Both the position numbers and the translations under genes were made by a program. The notes beneath the pieces are model-generated. The model was not told the origin of the DNA. It did no database searches and saw nothing but the letters and a program-made list of their open reading frames with translations. DNA of 64,000 nucleotides, from contig OZ241346.1 of assembly GCA_965199875.1 (NCBI GenBank), forward strand, positions 1,426,001-1,490,000, given 5' to 3'. Of this stretch, positions 35,425 to 43,365 are shown one piece after another (within the stretch, counting starts at the first letter, position 1; each line of letters opens with the position of its first letter). This stretch comes from VXYL01 sp965199875. GTDB taxonomy: Bacteria; Pseudomonadota; Gammaproteobacteria; Pseudomonadales; Azotimanducaceae.

Positions 35425-36521
35425 GCGCTGCGCCACAGCCGACCCTCGAGCAGGTGCGCGAGCGCATCGACGCCATCGATCGGCAGCTGCGCGAACTGCT
35501 CAACCAGCGCGCCAGCTGCGCCCAGGAGGTGGCGCGCATCAAGGGCGAATCGCCAGGCGCGGACGCGCGGGTGTACTACCGCCCGGAACGCGAAGCGCAG
35601 ATACTCGCCCGCTTGCGGCAAGAGAACGAAGGGCCGCTCACGGACGCCCAGATCGAACGCCTGTTTCGAGAGATCATCTCCTGCTGCCTGTCCCTCGAAC
35701 AGCCGCTGACCATCGCCTGCCTGGGGCCGAGCGGCACCTACACCGAGGCGGCGGCCATCAAGCAGTTCGGCCACTTCGCCAAGATGCGGGCGCTGCCGTC
35801 CGTGGCGGAGGTGTTCCGCGAGGTGGAGTCCGGCGCCGCGCACTACGGCGTCGTGGCGGTGGAGAACAGCACCGACGGCATGGTGAAGCACACCTTGGAC
35901 TGCTTCATGACGTCCGGCTTGAGCATCTGCGCGGAGATCGAGCTGCCGATCCACCACTTGCTGCTGATCCGGCGCGGCGGCGACCCCGAAGCGCTGCGCG
36001 AGATCTGCTCCCACGAGCAGTCCCTGGCGCAGTGCCGGCAATGGCTCGACGCCAACTATCCAACGCTGTCGCGCCGCCCGGTGGCCAGCAACGCCGAAGC
36101 CGCCCGCCTGGCCGCGGAGCGCGACGGCGTCGCCGCGATCGCCGGCGAGGCGGCCGCCGACCGCTACGGCCTGGACGTGCTGCAGACCAACGTCGAGGAC
36201 CAGCCGGACAACAAGACGCGCTTCTTCGTCATTGGCGATCAGGCGGTGGCGCCGTCCGGCCACGACCGCACTTCCATCATGGTGTCGACGCGCAACGAGC
36301 CCGGCGCCCTGTACAAGGTGCTGGAGCCGTTCCACCGCCACCGCATCAGCCTGTCGCGGATCGAGTCGAGGCCGTCGAAAGCGTCCACCTGGAACTACGT
36401 CTTCTTCATCGACTTCGAAGGCCATCGCAGCGATCCCACCATCGCCGCGGTGCTTGACGAGCTGAACGGCGTCGCCGCGGACGTGAAGCATCTCGGCTCC
36501 TATCCCCGCGCCACGACATGA
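35421..36521 (+). CDS. pheA: Bifunctional chorismate mutase / prephenate dehydratase
   Basis: A 366-residue P-protein. The N-terminal ~90 residues are an AroQ-type chorismate mutase (RERIDAIDRQLRELLNQRA); the prephenate dehydratase domain follows (CLGPSGTYTEAAA, then NKTRFFVIG), and an ACT regulatory domain ends it with SLSRIESRPSK, the phenylalanine-binding signature. Feedback inhibition by phenylalanine is therefore expected. Overlaps serC and hisC by 4 bases at each end. Confidence 0.96.
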   Translation: MSAAPQPTLEQVRERIDAIDRQLRELLNQRASCAQEVARIKGESPGADARVYYRPEREAQILARLRQENEGPLTDAQIERLFREIISCCLSLEQPLTIACLGPSGTYTEAAAIKQFGHFAKMRALPSVAEVFREVESGAAHYGVVAVENSTDGMVKHTLDCFMTSGLSICAEIELPIHHLLLIRRGGDPEALREICSHEQSLAQCRQWLDANYPTLSRRPVASNAEAARLAAERDGVAAIAGEAAADRYGLDVLQTNVEDQPDNKTRFFVIGDQAVAPSGHDRTSIMVSTRNEPGALYKVLEPFHRHRISLSRIESRPSKASTWNYVFFIDFEGHRSDPTIAAVLDELNGVAADVKHLGSYPRATT

Positions 36522-37627
36522 GCGCCTTCGGCAACGTGAACGCCCAGGTGGCGGCGCTGGCCCCGTACCAGCCCGGCAAGCCGGTCGAGGAACTGGCCCG
36601 GGAGCGCGGCATCGACGATGCCGTCAAGCTGGCCAGCAACGAGAATCCGCGCGGGCCGGGGCCGGCGGTGCAGCGGGCGCTGGCGGACGCGGCGCAGGCG
36701 CTGTCACGCTATCCCGACGGCAGCGGCTTTCGCTTGAAGAACGCGCTGTCCGCCCATCTCGGCGTGGCGACGCAGCAGCTGACCCTCGGCAACGGCTCCA
36801 ACGACGTGCTCGACCTGGCCGCCCGGGTGGCCATCTCGCCGGGCCGCCGGGGCATCGTCGACGAACACTGCTTCGTGGTCTATCCGCTGGCGATTGCCGC
36901 GGCCGGCGGCGAGGTGGTGCGCGTGCCTTCCAAGGCCTGGGGCCACGATCTTGACGGCCTCGCGGCGGCCATCGACGAGCGCACCCGGGTCGTCTTCATC
37001 AGCAATCCGAACAACCCCACCGGCACCTGGGTGGACGAAGCCGCGCTGTGCGGACTGCTCGATCGCGTGCCGGCGGACGTCTGGGTGGTGCTCGACGAAG
37101 CCTATGCGGAGTACGTCACGACGCCCGCCTATCCGAACGGCATTCGTCTCGTCGAACGCTACGCGAATCTCGTCGTCACCCGCACCTTCTCGAAGATCTA
37201 CGGCCTGGCGGCGCTGCGCATCGGCTACGCGGTCAGTTCGCCGTTCTTCGCCGATCTGATGAACCGGGTGCGCCAGCCCTTCAACGCCAACTCGCTGGCG
37301 CTGGCCGCTGCCGAGGCCGCCGTCGAGGATCGCGCCTACGCGGAGCAAAGCCGTCGCCTGAACGCCGCCGGCATGGCGCAGGTGGAGGCCGGCCTCGAGG
37401 CGCTCGAACTGGACTGGATCCCGTCCCTAGGCAACTTCCTCGCCTTCGACGTCGGCGCGTCCAGGCAGGCCATGTCCATCTACCAGCGCCTGCTCGACGA
37501 CGGCGTCATCGTCCGCCCGGTGGCCAACTACGGAATGCCGCGGCATCTGCGCGTGACCATCGGGCTGCCGGAAGAGAACGCCCGCTTTCTGGACGCGCTC
37601 GAACGGGCCGTCTCGCGCCCCGCGTGA
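36518..37627 (+). CDS. hisC: Histidinol-phosphate / aromatic aminotransferase
   Basis: A 369-residue class I/II aminotransferase with the PLP-lysine segment TRTFSKIYGLAALRIGY and substrate/cofactor motifs SNPNNPTG and VLDEAYAEY. Between pheA and tyrA this is the HisC2-type enzyme that can act on imidazole acetol phosphate and on aromatic keto acids. The ATG overlaps the pheA stop (ATGA) and its own stop overlaps the GTG of tyrA. Confidence 0.93.
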   Translation: MSAFGNVNAQVAALAPYQPGKPVEELARERGIDDAVKLASNENPRGPGPAVQRALADAAQALSRYPDGSGFRLKNALSAHLGVATQQLTLGNGSNDVLDLAARVAISPGRRGIVDEHCFVVYPLAIAAAGGEVVRVPSKAWGHDLDGLAAAIDERTRVVFISNPNNPTGTWVDEAALCGLLDRVPADVWVVLDEAYAEYVTTPAYPNGIRLVERYANLVVTRTFSKIYGLAALRIGYAVSSPFFADLMNRVRQPFNANSLALAAAEAAVEDRAYAEQSRRLNAAGMAQVEAGLEALELDWIPSLGNFLAFDVGASRQAMSIYQRLLDDGVIVRPVANYGMPRHLRVTIGLPEENARFLDALERAVSRPA

Positions 37628-38478
37628 GCGACGGCAGCCAAACCGGTTTCGGCAGCGGCCAGCGTTCGCTGCTGCTCGTCGGCACCGGCTTGATTGGCGG
37701 CTCCTTCGCCCTGGCGGCCAAGCAGGCCGGCCTCTTCGAACACGTGGTCGGCATCGACCGGAAGGAAGAAGCGCTGCGCCAGGCCCTGGACCTCGGGGTC
37801 ATCGACTCGACCAGCGACACCTTGGACGCCGGCTGCGATGCCGTCTGCGTGGCCGTGCCGGTGGGCGACATCGCCGCTTGCGTGCAGGAAGCCGCCGCGC
37901 GCGCTCCCCTGGTGTTCGACGTCGGCAGCGTCAAGGGCGCCGTCGTCGATGCCCTGGCGCCGGTGCCGTCCAACTACGTGCCCTGCCATCCGATAGCCGG
38001 TTCCGAGCGCACCGGCCCGGCGGCCGCCAGCGCCGATCTGTTTCGGGGCGCCAGCGTGGCGATGACGCCGCTTGCGGGCACCGACGCCACGGCGGTTGCC
38101 ACCGTGCGCAGCTACTGGGAAGCCGCTGGCGGGGTGGTGGCGATGGAGCGCCCCGACGAACACGACGAGCGCCTGGCGCTGCTCAGCCACCTGCCGCATC
38201 TGGTGGCCTTCGCGTTCATGGAGGTGGCCGGCAGAGCGAACTCCCTCGACGGCGCCGGCGGCGGCTTCCGCGACTTCACCCGCATCGCCGCCGCCGATGC
38301 CCGGGTCTGGGCGGACATTCTGCAGGGCAATGCCGCCTGCGTGCGGCGCTACCTGGACGAACTGGTCGACACGATGCGCGACTTCCAGGCGGCGGCGGAA
38401 GGCGCCCATGGCGAACTTCCGGCGCGCATCCACGCCGCTGCCGAGATCAAGCGCGCCATGGACATGGCCGAATCCTGA
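37624..38478 (+). CDS. tyrA: Prephenate dehydrogenase (stand-alone TyrA)
   Basis: A 284-residue NAD-dependent prephenate/arogenate dehydrogenase: LLLVGTGLIGGSFALA at the N-terminus, CHPIAGSERTG for substrate binding, and LSHLPHLVAFAF. The GTG start overlaps the hisC stop (GTGA). In Pseudomonas-type operons this gene is followed by, or fused to, aroA (EPSP synthase); here it ends at normal TyrA length and cmk begins within its stop codon (TGATG), so no aroA part is present. Confidence 0.93.
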   Translation: MSDGSQTGFGSGQRSLLLVGTGLIGGSFALAAKQAGLFEHVVGIDRKEEALRQALDLGVIDSTSDTLDAGCDAVCVAVPVGDIAACVQEAAARAPLVFDVGSVKGAVVDALAPVPSNYVPCHPIAGSERTGPAAASADLFRGASVAMTPLAGTDATAVATVRSYWEAAGGVVAMERPDEHDERLALLSHLPHLVAFAFMEVAGRANSLDGAGGGFRDFTRIAAADARVWADILQGNAACVRRYLDELVDTMRDFQAAAEGAHGELPARIHAAAEIKRAMDMAES

Positions 38479-39227
38479 TGGCGTCCACGCATTCAACGCC
38501 GCCGGAGGTCATTGCCATCGACGGCCCGGCCGGTTCCGGCAAGGGCACGGCGGCGAAGGCGATGGCCGAACGCCTGGGCTGGCGGCTGCTCGACAGCGGC
38601 GCCCTGTACCGCATCGTCGCCTTGACGGCGCTGCGCCGCGGCATCGAGCTCGACGCTGGCGACGCCTTGGCCGACATGGCCCGGGGCCTCGACATCTCGT
38701 TCTCCGGCGCCGCCGGTGCCGCCGCCGTCGTCGACGGCCGCGACGAGAGCGCGGCCATTCGCGTTCGCGAAGTCGATGCCGCGGCGTCCGAAGTGTCGGC
38801 CTTGCCCGCCGTGCGCACCGCGCTGCTCGAAGCGCAACGCGGCTTTCGCCAGCCGCCGGGCCTCGTCGCCGACGGCCGCGACATGGGCACCGTGGTGTTC
38901 CCGGATGCGCGCTTGAAGATCTTTCTGACCGCCAGCATCAGGGAGCGCGCCCGCCGCCGCCATCGCCAGCTGCGCGAAGCCGCAGCCCGCGAGCGGTTGA
39001 AGAACCCCCGGTCGAGTGTTAGTTTACGCGCCCTTTCCAAGGCCATCGAGGCACGCGACGAGCGCGACATCGGGCGCGCCGCTTCGCCCCTCGTCGCCGC
39101 GCCGGACGCCGTGACCATCGATTCGTCGTCGATGTCGATCGCCGCAGTCGTCCAGACGATCTGGTCGCTCGTCGTGGAAAGGGGCATGGGCCGCCCGGCA
39201 ACCCAAGTTGCGCGGGCAACCACTTGA
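38478..39227 (+). CDS. cmk: Cytidylate kinase
   Basis: A 249-residue (d)CMP kinase with the P loop IDGPAGSGKGT, the CMP-binding region LLDSGALYRIVALTA, and VADGRDMGTVVFPDA. The C-terminus is about 20 residues longer than usual. Start ATG overlaps the tyrA stop. It is followed after 21 bases by rpsA, the arrangement conserved across gammaproteobacteria. Confidence 0.95.
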   Translation: MASTHSTPPEVIAIDGPAGSGKGTAAKAMAERLGWRLLDSGALYRIVALTALRRGIELDAGDALADMARGLDISFSGAAGAAAVVDGRDESAAIRVREVDAAASEVSALPAVRTALLEAQRGFRQPPGLVADGRDMGTVVFPDARLKIFLTASIRERARRRHRQLREAAARERLKNPRSSVSLRALSKAIEARDERDIGRAASPLVAAPDAVTIDSSSMSIAAVVQTIWSLVVERGMGRPATQVARATT

Positions 39228-39248
39228 CAAGCAACCCACAAGGAAAAC

Positions 39249-41045
39249 ATGGCGGAAGATTTGCAGGAATTGCAGCAACAAGTGCAGCAGCAAGTGCAGG
39301 AAGTGCCGGAGGCGCCGCCGGCGAACGTCGACACCGAAGACGGCGCCGGCTACGAGAGTTTCGCGGCGCTCTTTGAACAAAGCCTGTCGAGCGTGGTGAT
39401 GGAACCCGGCTCCATCGTCACCGGCACGGTGGTGGACATCGACAAGGACTTCGTCGTCGTCCACGCGGGATTGAAGTCCGAAGGCGTCATCCCGCGCGGC
39501 CAGTTTCTCGACGAAGACGGCGAGTTCGGCCTGGCGGTTGGCGACGAAGTGAAGGTCGCCATGGAAACCGTGGACGACGGCTGGGGCGAAACCCGGCTGT
39601 CCCGAGAGAAGGCCCGACGCGCGGAGTCCTGGGAGATGCTCGAACACGCGTTCACCAACGGCGATGCCGTCAAGGGCATGCTGAACGGCAAGGTGAAAGG
39701 CGGTTTCACGGTAGACATCAAAGACATACGTGCTTTTCTACCCGGATCGCTGGTGGACATCAGGCCGCTGCGCGAGGCCACCCACCTGGAAGGCCGCCGG
39801 CTCGACTTCAAGGTCATCAAGCTGGACCAGCGGCGCAACAACGTCGTCGTGTCGAGGCGCGCCGTGCTGGAGGAAGAGAACAGCGTCGAGCGCGAGGCGC
39901 TGCTGGCCTCGTTGCAGGAAGGCCAGGAGCTGAAAGGCGTCGTCAAGAACCTTACCGACTACGGCGCCTTCGTCGACCTGGGCGGCGTCGACGGTCTGCT
40001 GCACATCACCGACATGGCCTGGCGGCGCGTCAGGCATCCGAGCGAGATGGTCAACGTCGGCGACGAGGTGCAGGTGAAGATCCTGCGCTTCGACCGGGAG
40101 AGAAACCGCGTATCCCTTGGCATGAAGCAGCTTGGCGACGACCCGTGGGTGGACATCACCGGACGCTACGGGGAACGCAGCCGGGTGCAGGCGACGGTCA
40201 CCAATCTCACCGACTACGGCTGCTTCGCCGAGATCGAAGAAGGCGTCGAGGGCCTGGTCCACGTCTCGGAAATGGACTGGACCAACAAGAACGTCCATCC
40301 GAGCAAGGTGGTCGCCGTGGGCGATCAGGTGGAAGTGATGGTGCTCGACATCGACGAAGACCGGCGGCGCATTTCGCTGGGCATCAAGCAGTGCCGACCG
40401 AACCCCTGGGACGAGTTCGCCGCCTCGCAGAAGGGCGGCGACCGCATTCGCGGGCGCATCAAGTCCATCACCGACTTCGGCATCTTCGTCGGCTTGCCGG
40501 GCGGCATCGACGGCCTCGTCTACCTCTCCGACATTTCCTGGAACGAGCCCGGCGAGAACGCGGTGCGCCGCTACAGCAAGGGCGAAGAGATCGACACCGT
40601 CATCATCTCCATCGATCCGGCGCGGGAGCGCATCTCCCTCGGCATCAAGCAGCTTGACCAGGACCCGTTCGGCGACTACATCGAGCAGCATCAACGCAAC
40701 AGCATCGTCGTCGGCGACGTCATCTCGGTGGACGCCAAGGAGGCCGTCGTGCGCCTCGCCGCCGAAGTCGAAGGCCATCTGAAGGCGTCGGAAATCAACG
40801 TCGATCGCGTCGACGACGCCCGCAGCGCACTGTCGGTGGGTACCGAGGTGACGGCCAAGATCATCGGCATCGACCGTCGCAATCGGACCATCAACCTGTC
40901 CATCAAGGCGCGCGAGAAAGACGACGAGAAACAGGCGCACCGCGACTACCAGCGTCAGGACCAGCGCCAGGAAGACGTCAAGCGGGCTGGGCCGACCACC
41001 TTGGGCGATCTCATCAAGGAACAGATGAAGCGCAAGGAGCCCTAA
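39249..41045 (+). CDS. rpsA: 30S ribosomal protein S1
   Basis: A 598-residue S1 with six S1/OB repeats, recognisable from recurring GxVxxITDFGxFV-like segments such as LTDYGAFVDLGGVDGLLH and ITDFGIFVGLPGGIDGLVY, each followed by RISLGIKQ. It unfolds structured mRNA leaders on the ribosome. The N-terminal extension is Gln/Glu-rich (DLQELQQQVQQQVQEV), about 30 residues longer than in E. coli. ATG 39249 is preceded by AAGGAAA. Part of the cmk-rpsA-ihfB block. Confidence 0.97.
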   Translation: MAEDLQELQQQVQQQVQEVPEAPPANVDTEDGAGYESFAALFEQSLSSVVMEPGSIVTGTVVDIDKDFVVVHAGLKSEGVIPRGQFLDEDGEFGLAVGDEVKVAMETVDDGWGETRLSREKARRAESWEMLEHAFTNGDAVKGMLNGKVKGGFTVDIKDIRAFLPGSLVDIRPLREATHLEGRRLDFKVIKLDQRRNNVVVSRRAVLEEENSVEREALLASLQEGQELKGVVKNLTDYGAFVDLGGVDGLLHITDMAWRRVRHPSEMVNVGDEVQVKILRFDRERNRVSLGMKQLGDDPWVDITGRYGERSRVQATVTNLTDYGCFAEIEEGVEGLVHVSEMDWTNKNVHPSKVVAVGDQVEVMVLDIDEDRRRISLGIKQCRPNPWDEFAASQKGGDRIRGRIKSITDFGIFVGLPGGIDGLVYLSDISWNEPGENAVRRYSKGEEIDTVIISIDPARERISLGIKQLDQDPFGDYIEQHQRNSIVVGDVISVDAKEAVVRLAAEVEGHLKASEINVDRVDDARSALSVGTEVTAKIIGIDRRNRTINLSIKAREKDDEKQAHRDYQRQDQRQEDVKRAGPTTLGDLIKEQMKRKEP

Positions 41046-41094
41046 GGCGATGCGCCTCGCCAAGCCTCGCTAGCGCCGCTGGAGCATCCCTGCC

Positions 41095-41424
41095 GTGACC
41101 AAGTCCGAGCTGATCAGCCGGCTCGCGAGACGGCGAGAGAGCTACACGACCAAGGACATGGAGCTGGCCGTCAACACGCTGCTGAAGCAGGTCGCCGAAG
41201 CGCTCGAGGACGGGCAGCGGGTGGAGATCCGCGGTTTCGGCAGCTTTTCCCTGCGCTACCGCGCGCCGCGCACCGGCCGCGATCCGAAAACCGGCAACCC
41301 GGTGGAACTCGACGCCAAGCACATACCGCGCTTCAGGGCGGGCAAGGCGCTGCGCGACCGGGTGAACGACGCCGCGCTTCGCTCGCTGCGTCTGACGCGC
41401 AGGGCTTCGCGTCGTTCAACGTAG
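41095..41424 (+). CDS. ihfB: Integration host factor subunit beta
   Basis: A 109-residue HU/IHF-family DNA-bending protein: MTKSELISRLA start, VEIRGFGSFSLRYRAPRTGR with the beta-arm proline motif GRDPKTGNPV, and a basic C-terminus. It would pair with IhfA (not in window). GTG start, 49 bases after rpsA. The last ~12 residues form an Arg-rich extension. Confidence 0.94.
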   Translation: MTKSELISRLARRRESYTTKDMELAVNTLLKQVAEALEDGQRVEIRGFGSFSLRYRAPRTGRDPKTGNPVELDAKHIPRFRAGKALRDRVNDAALRSLRLTRRASRRST

Positions 41425-41453
41425 CACGGCAGAGCGGCGGCAGCAGGAACCCG

Positions 41454-41699
41454 ATGGCCTGGCTGAAGTCGGCGCTGGTCTTGCTGCTGCTGCTGGCGCT
41501 GGTGCTGCTCGGACTGCTGCTTGGCGTCGACAACGACACGCCCGTGGCGCTGCGCTTCCTGAACCGGGAGAGCCCGCAACTGCCCGTGCTGTGGTGGCTG
41601 TTCGGCGCCTTTCTGGCCGGCACGCTGGCCGGTCTTCTGATCTGCGGGCTGGGACGGGTGCGGAGCAAGCTCGGCGAACGCCGCCTGCAGCGCTCCTAG
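41454..41699 (+). CDS. lapA: LapA family inner-membrane protein
   Basis: An 81-residue protein with two membrane helices (ALVLLLLLALVLLGLLLGV and WWLFGAFLAGTLAGLLICGL), the DUF1049/LapA form. LapA works with LapB to control LPS synthesis through LpxC turnover. The position after ihfB is conserved. LapB does not follow here. No strong ribosome binding site is seen. Confidence 0.85.
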   Translation: MAWLKSALVLLLLLALVLLGLLLGVDNDTPVALRFLNRESPQLPVLWWLFGAFLAGTLAGLLICGLGRVRSKLGERRLQRS

Positions 41700-41902
41700 G
41701 GCGCCGCCGCAGCGCATAGACGACGGACTGCGCGGCCGGCGGCGCACCTATGGCTGTTTTCCTACATCTCGGCGGGCAAACTTCCTAGTACACGTCGCAG
41801 CCATTTCCTACCGACTCGATGGGCGTTGGCGTACATGCCGAGGCCGCGGATGCGCGTACTGTTCGCTGCAAGACTTTTCCGCAATTCCGCAAGGAGCAGC
41901 TC

Positions 41903-42241
41903 ATGGCTTGGCTACGATCCCTCACCATCACCATCGCGGTCCTGGCGACCCTCGCGGCCGTCGGCGCCGCCGCCGACCGCGTCAACATCAACACCGCCGA
42001 CGCGGCCACCCTGGCCAGCGTTCTGAACGGCGTTGGCTTGCAGAAGGCGAAAGCCATCGTCCGCTACCGCGAAACCAACGGCCGCTTCGACAAGCCCGAA
42101 GACCTCGCCAAGGTCAAGGGCATCGGCTCGGCCACCGTCGCCAAGAACGCGGACCGTATCGTCGTCCGCAAAGCCGACGAAGGCACCAACGGGAAGCCAT
42201 CGGCAAAGGAAGCGAAAGGCGCCCCTGCGGAGAACCCGTGA
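41903..42241 (+). CDS. ComEA-like helix-hairpin-helix DNA-binding protein
   Basis: A 112-residue exported protein: signal peptide WLRSLTITIAVLATLAAVGA, then the ComEA helix-hairpin-helix region VNINTADAATLASVLNGVG, AKAIVRYRETNGRF and VKGIGSATV. ComEA binds incoming DNA in the periplasm during transformation. An AAGGAG at 41891-41896 sets ATG 41903. In Pseudomonas a gene of this kind lies next to wbpM. The 203-base gap before it shows nothing else. Confidence 0.88.
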   Translation: MAWLRSLTITIAVLATLAAVGAAADRVNINTADAATLASVLNGVGLQKAKAIVRYRETNGRFDKPEDLAKVKGIGSATVAKNADRIVVRKADEGTNGKPSAKEAKGAPAENP

Positions 42242-42350
42242 CCGAAGCTTCACGCGGCGCGCCACGGCGCCGATCCCGGCTGGCAGCAGTTCAAGGCGCT
42301 GCCGGCCGGGCGCAATGCGTCCGGCCGCTTGGGCAAATGGCTGCCAAGCG

Positions 42351-43268
42351 ATGACGGGCGCTTGCGTCACTGGCGCCGGGGGGTTCATCGGCGGCCATCT
42401 CGTTCGTCGGCTTCGCCGGGACGGTTGGCGTGTTGCCACGCCTCGGGTTCGCCGTGGCGCGATCGATGGCTTCTCGCCTGGGCCGGGCGATGTCGTCTAT
42501 CACCTGGCCGGCCTCGCGCATCGCCGAGACCGTGGCTTGGACGTCTGCATGGCGGTCAACTGCAAGCTGGCGGTCGAACTCTACGAACGCGCCCACCGCG
42601 GCAAAGCCAGCGGCTTCGTTCACCTGAGCTCCAGCAAGGTCCTGGGCGACGCCAGCGCCGCGCCGTTGAACGAAGGCGCGCCGCGGCGTCCCGTCGGCGC
42701 CTACGCGCACAGCAAGGCTGCGGCGGAAGAAGCGCTGCTGGCCCGGGCCGAGCGCCTTGGCCTGCCGCTGTTCATCGTTCGACCGCCGCTTGCCTACGGT
42801 CCCGGCGTGAAGGCGAACTTCCTGGCGCTGGCGACGGCCTTGGCGCGGGGCTGGCCGTTGCCGCTGGCGTTGGCGCGCGGCGTGCGCAGCTGGGTGTCCG
42901 TCGGCAACCTGGCCGCTGCGTTGGCAACGCTCGGCAGCAACTTGCAGACGCTGCCGAACGCCGCCGCTTGGCACGTCGCCGATGGCGAAGACATCGACGT
43001 TGCCGAGCTCTGCCGGCGCATTTCGGCAAAGCTCGGTCGTTCGCCCAGGCTTTGGCCGCTGCCGCGCCGCGCCTTGCTGGCGGCGGCCCGGGCGAGCGGC
43101 AACTACGGCATCTCCACCAGCCAGGTCGTCAGCATCTTCGACGCCTTCGAACTGGACGACACCGCCTTTCGCAGAGCGCTCGGGTGGTCGCCGCCGCAGT
43201 CGATGGATGCGGCCTTGGACGAGCTGGTGCGCTGGATGCGCCGCCAAGGCGACCGGACCGGCACGTAG
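42351..43268 (+). CDS. NAD-dependent sugar epimerase/dehydratase (WbpV-like)
   Basis: A 305-residue extended SDR: CVTGAGGFIGGHLVRRLRRD, VYHLAGLAHR, FVHLSSSKVLG and YAHSKAAAEEALL (Tyr-x3-Lys). Size, motifs and the position directly before a WbpM-type gene suggest an enzyme acting on UDP-4-keto or UDP-amino sugars in O-antigen synthesis, such as WbpV. ATG 42351 is favoured because the Rossmann motif begins right after it. The glycosyltransferase (WbpL-type) usually found between it and wbpM is absent. Confidence 0.78.
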   Translation: MTGACVTGAGGFIGGHLVRRLRRDGWRVATPRVRRGAIDGFSPGPGDVVYHLAGLAHRRDRGLDVCMAVNCKLAVELYERAHRGKASGFVHLSSSKVLGDASAAPLNEGAPRRPVGAYAHSKAAAEEALLARAERLGLPLFIVRPPLAYGPGVKANFLALATALARGWPLPLALARGVRSWVSVGNLAAALATLGSNLQTLPNAAAWHVADGEDIDVAELCRRISAKLGRSPRLWPLPRRALLAAARASGNYGISTSQVVSIFDAFELDDTAFRRALGWSPPQSMDAALDELVRWMRRQGDRTGT

Positions 43269-43365
43269 ACACGCGCGTTGCCGCGGTTGCCGCTTCGAGC
43301 AAGGGCATTCGCGCCGTCGATTTGGTAGTGTTCGTTCTTCCCAAGCAGCCGTCCTGCCCGTTCGC

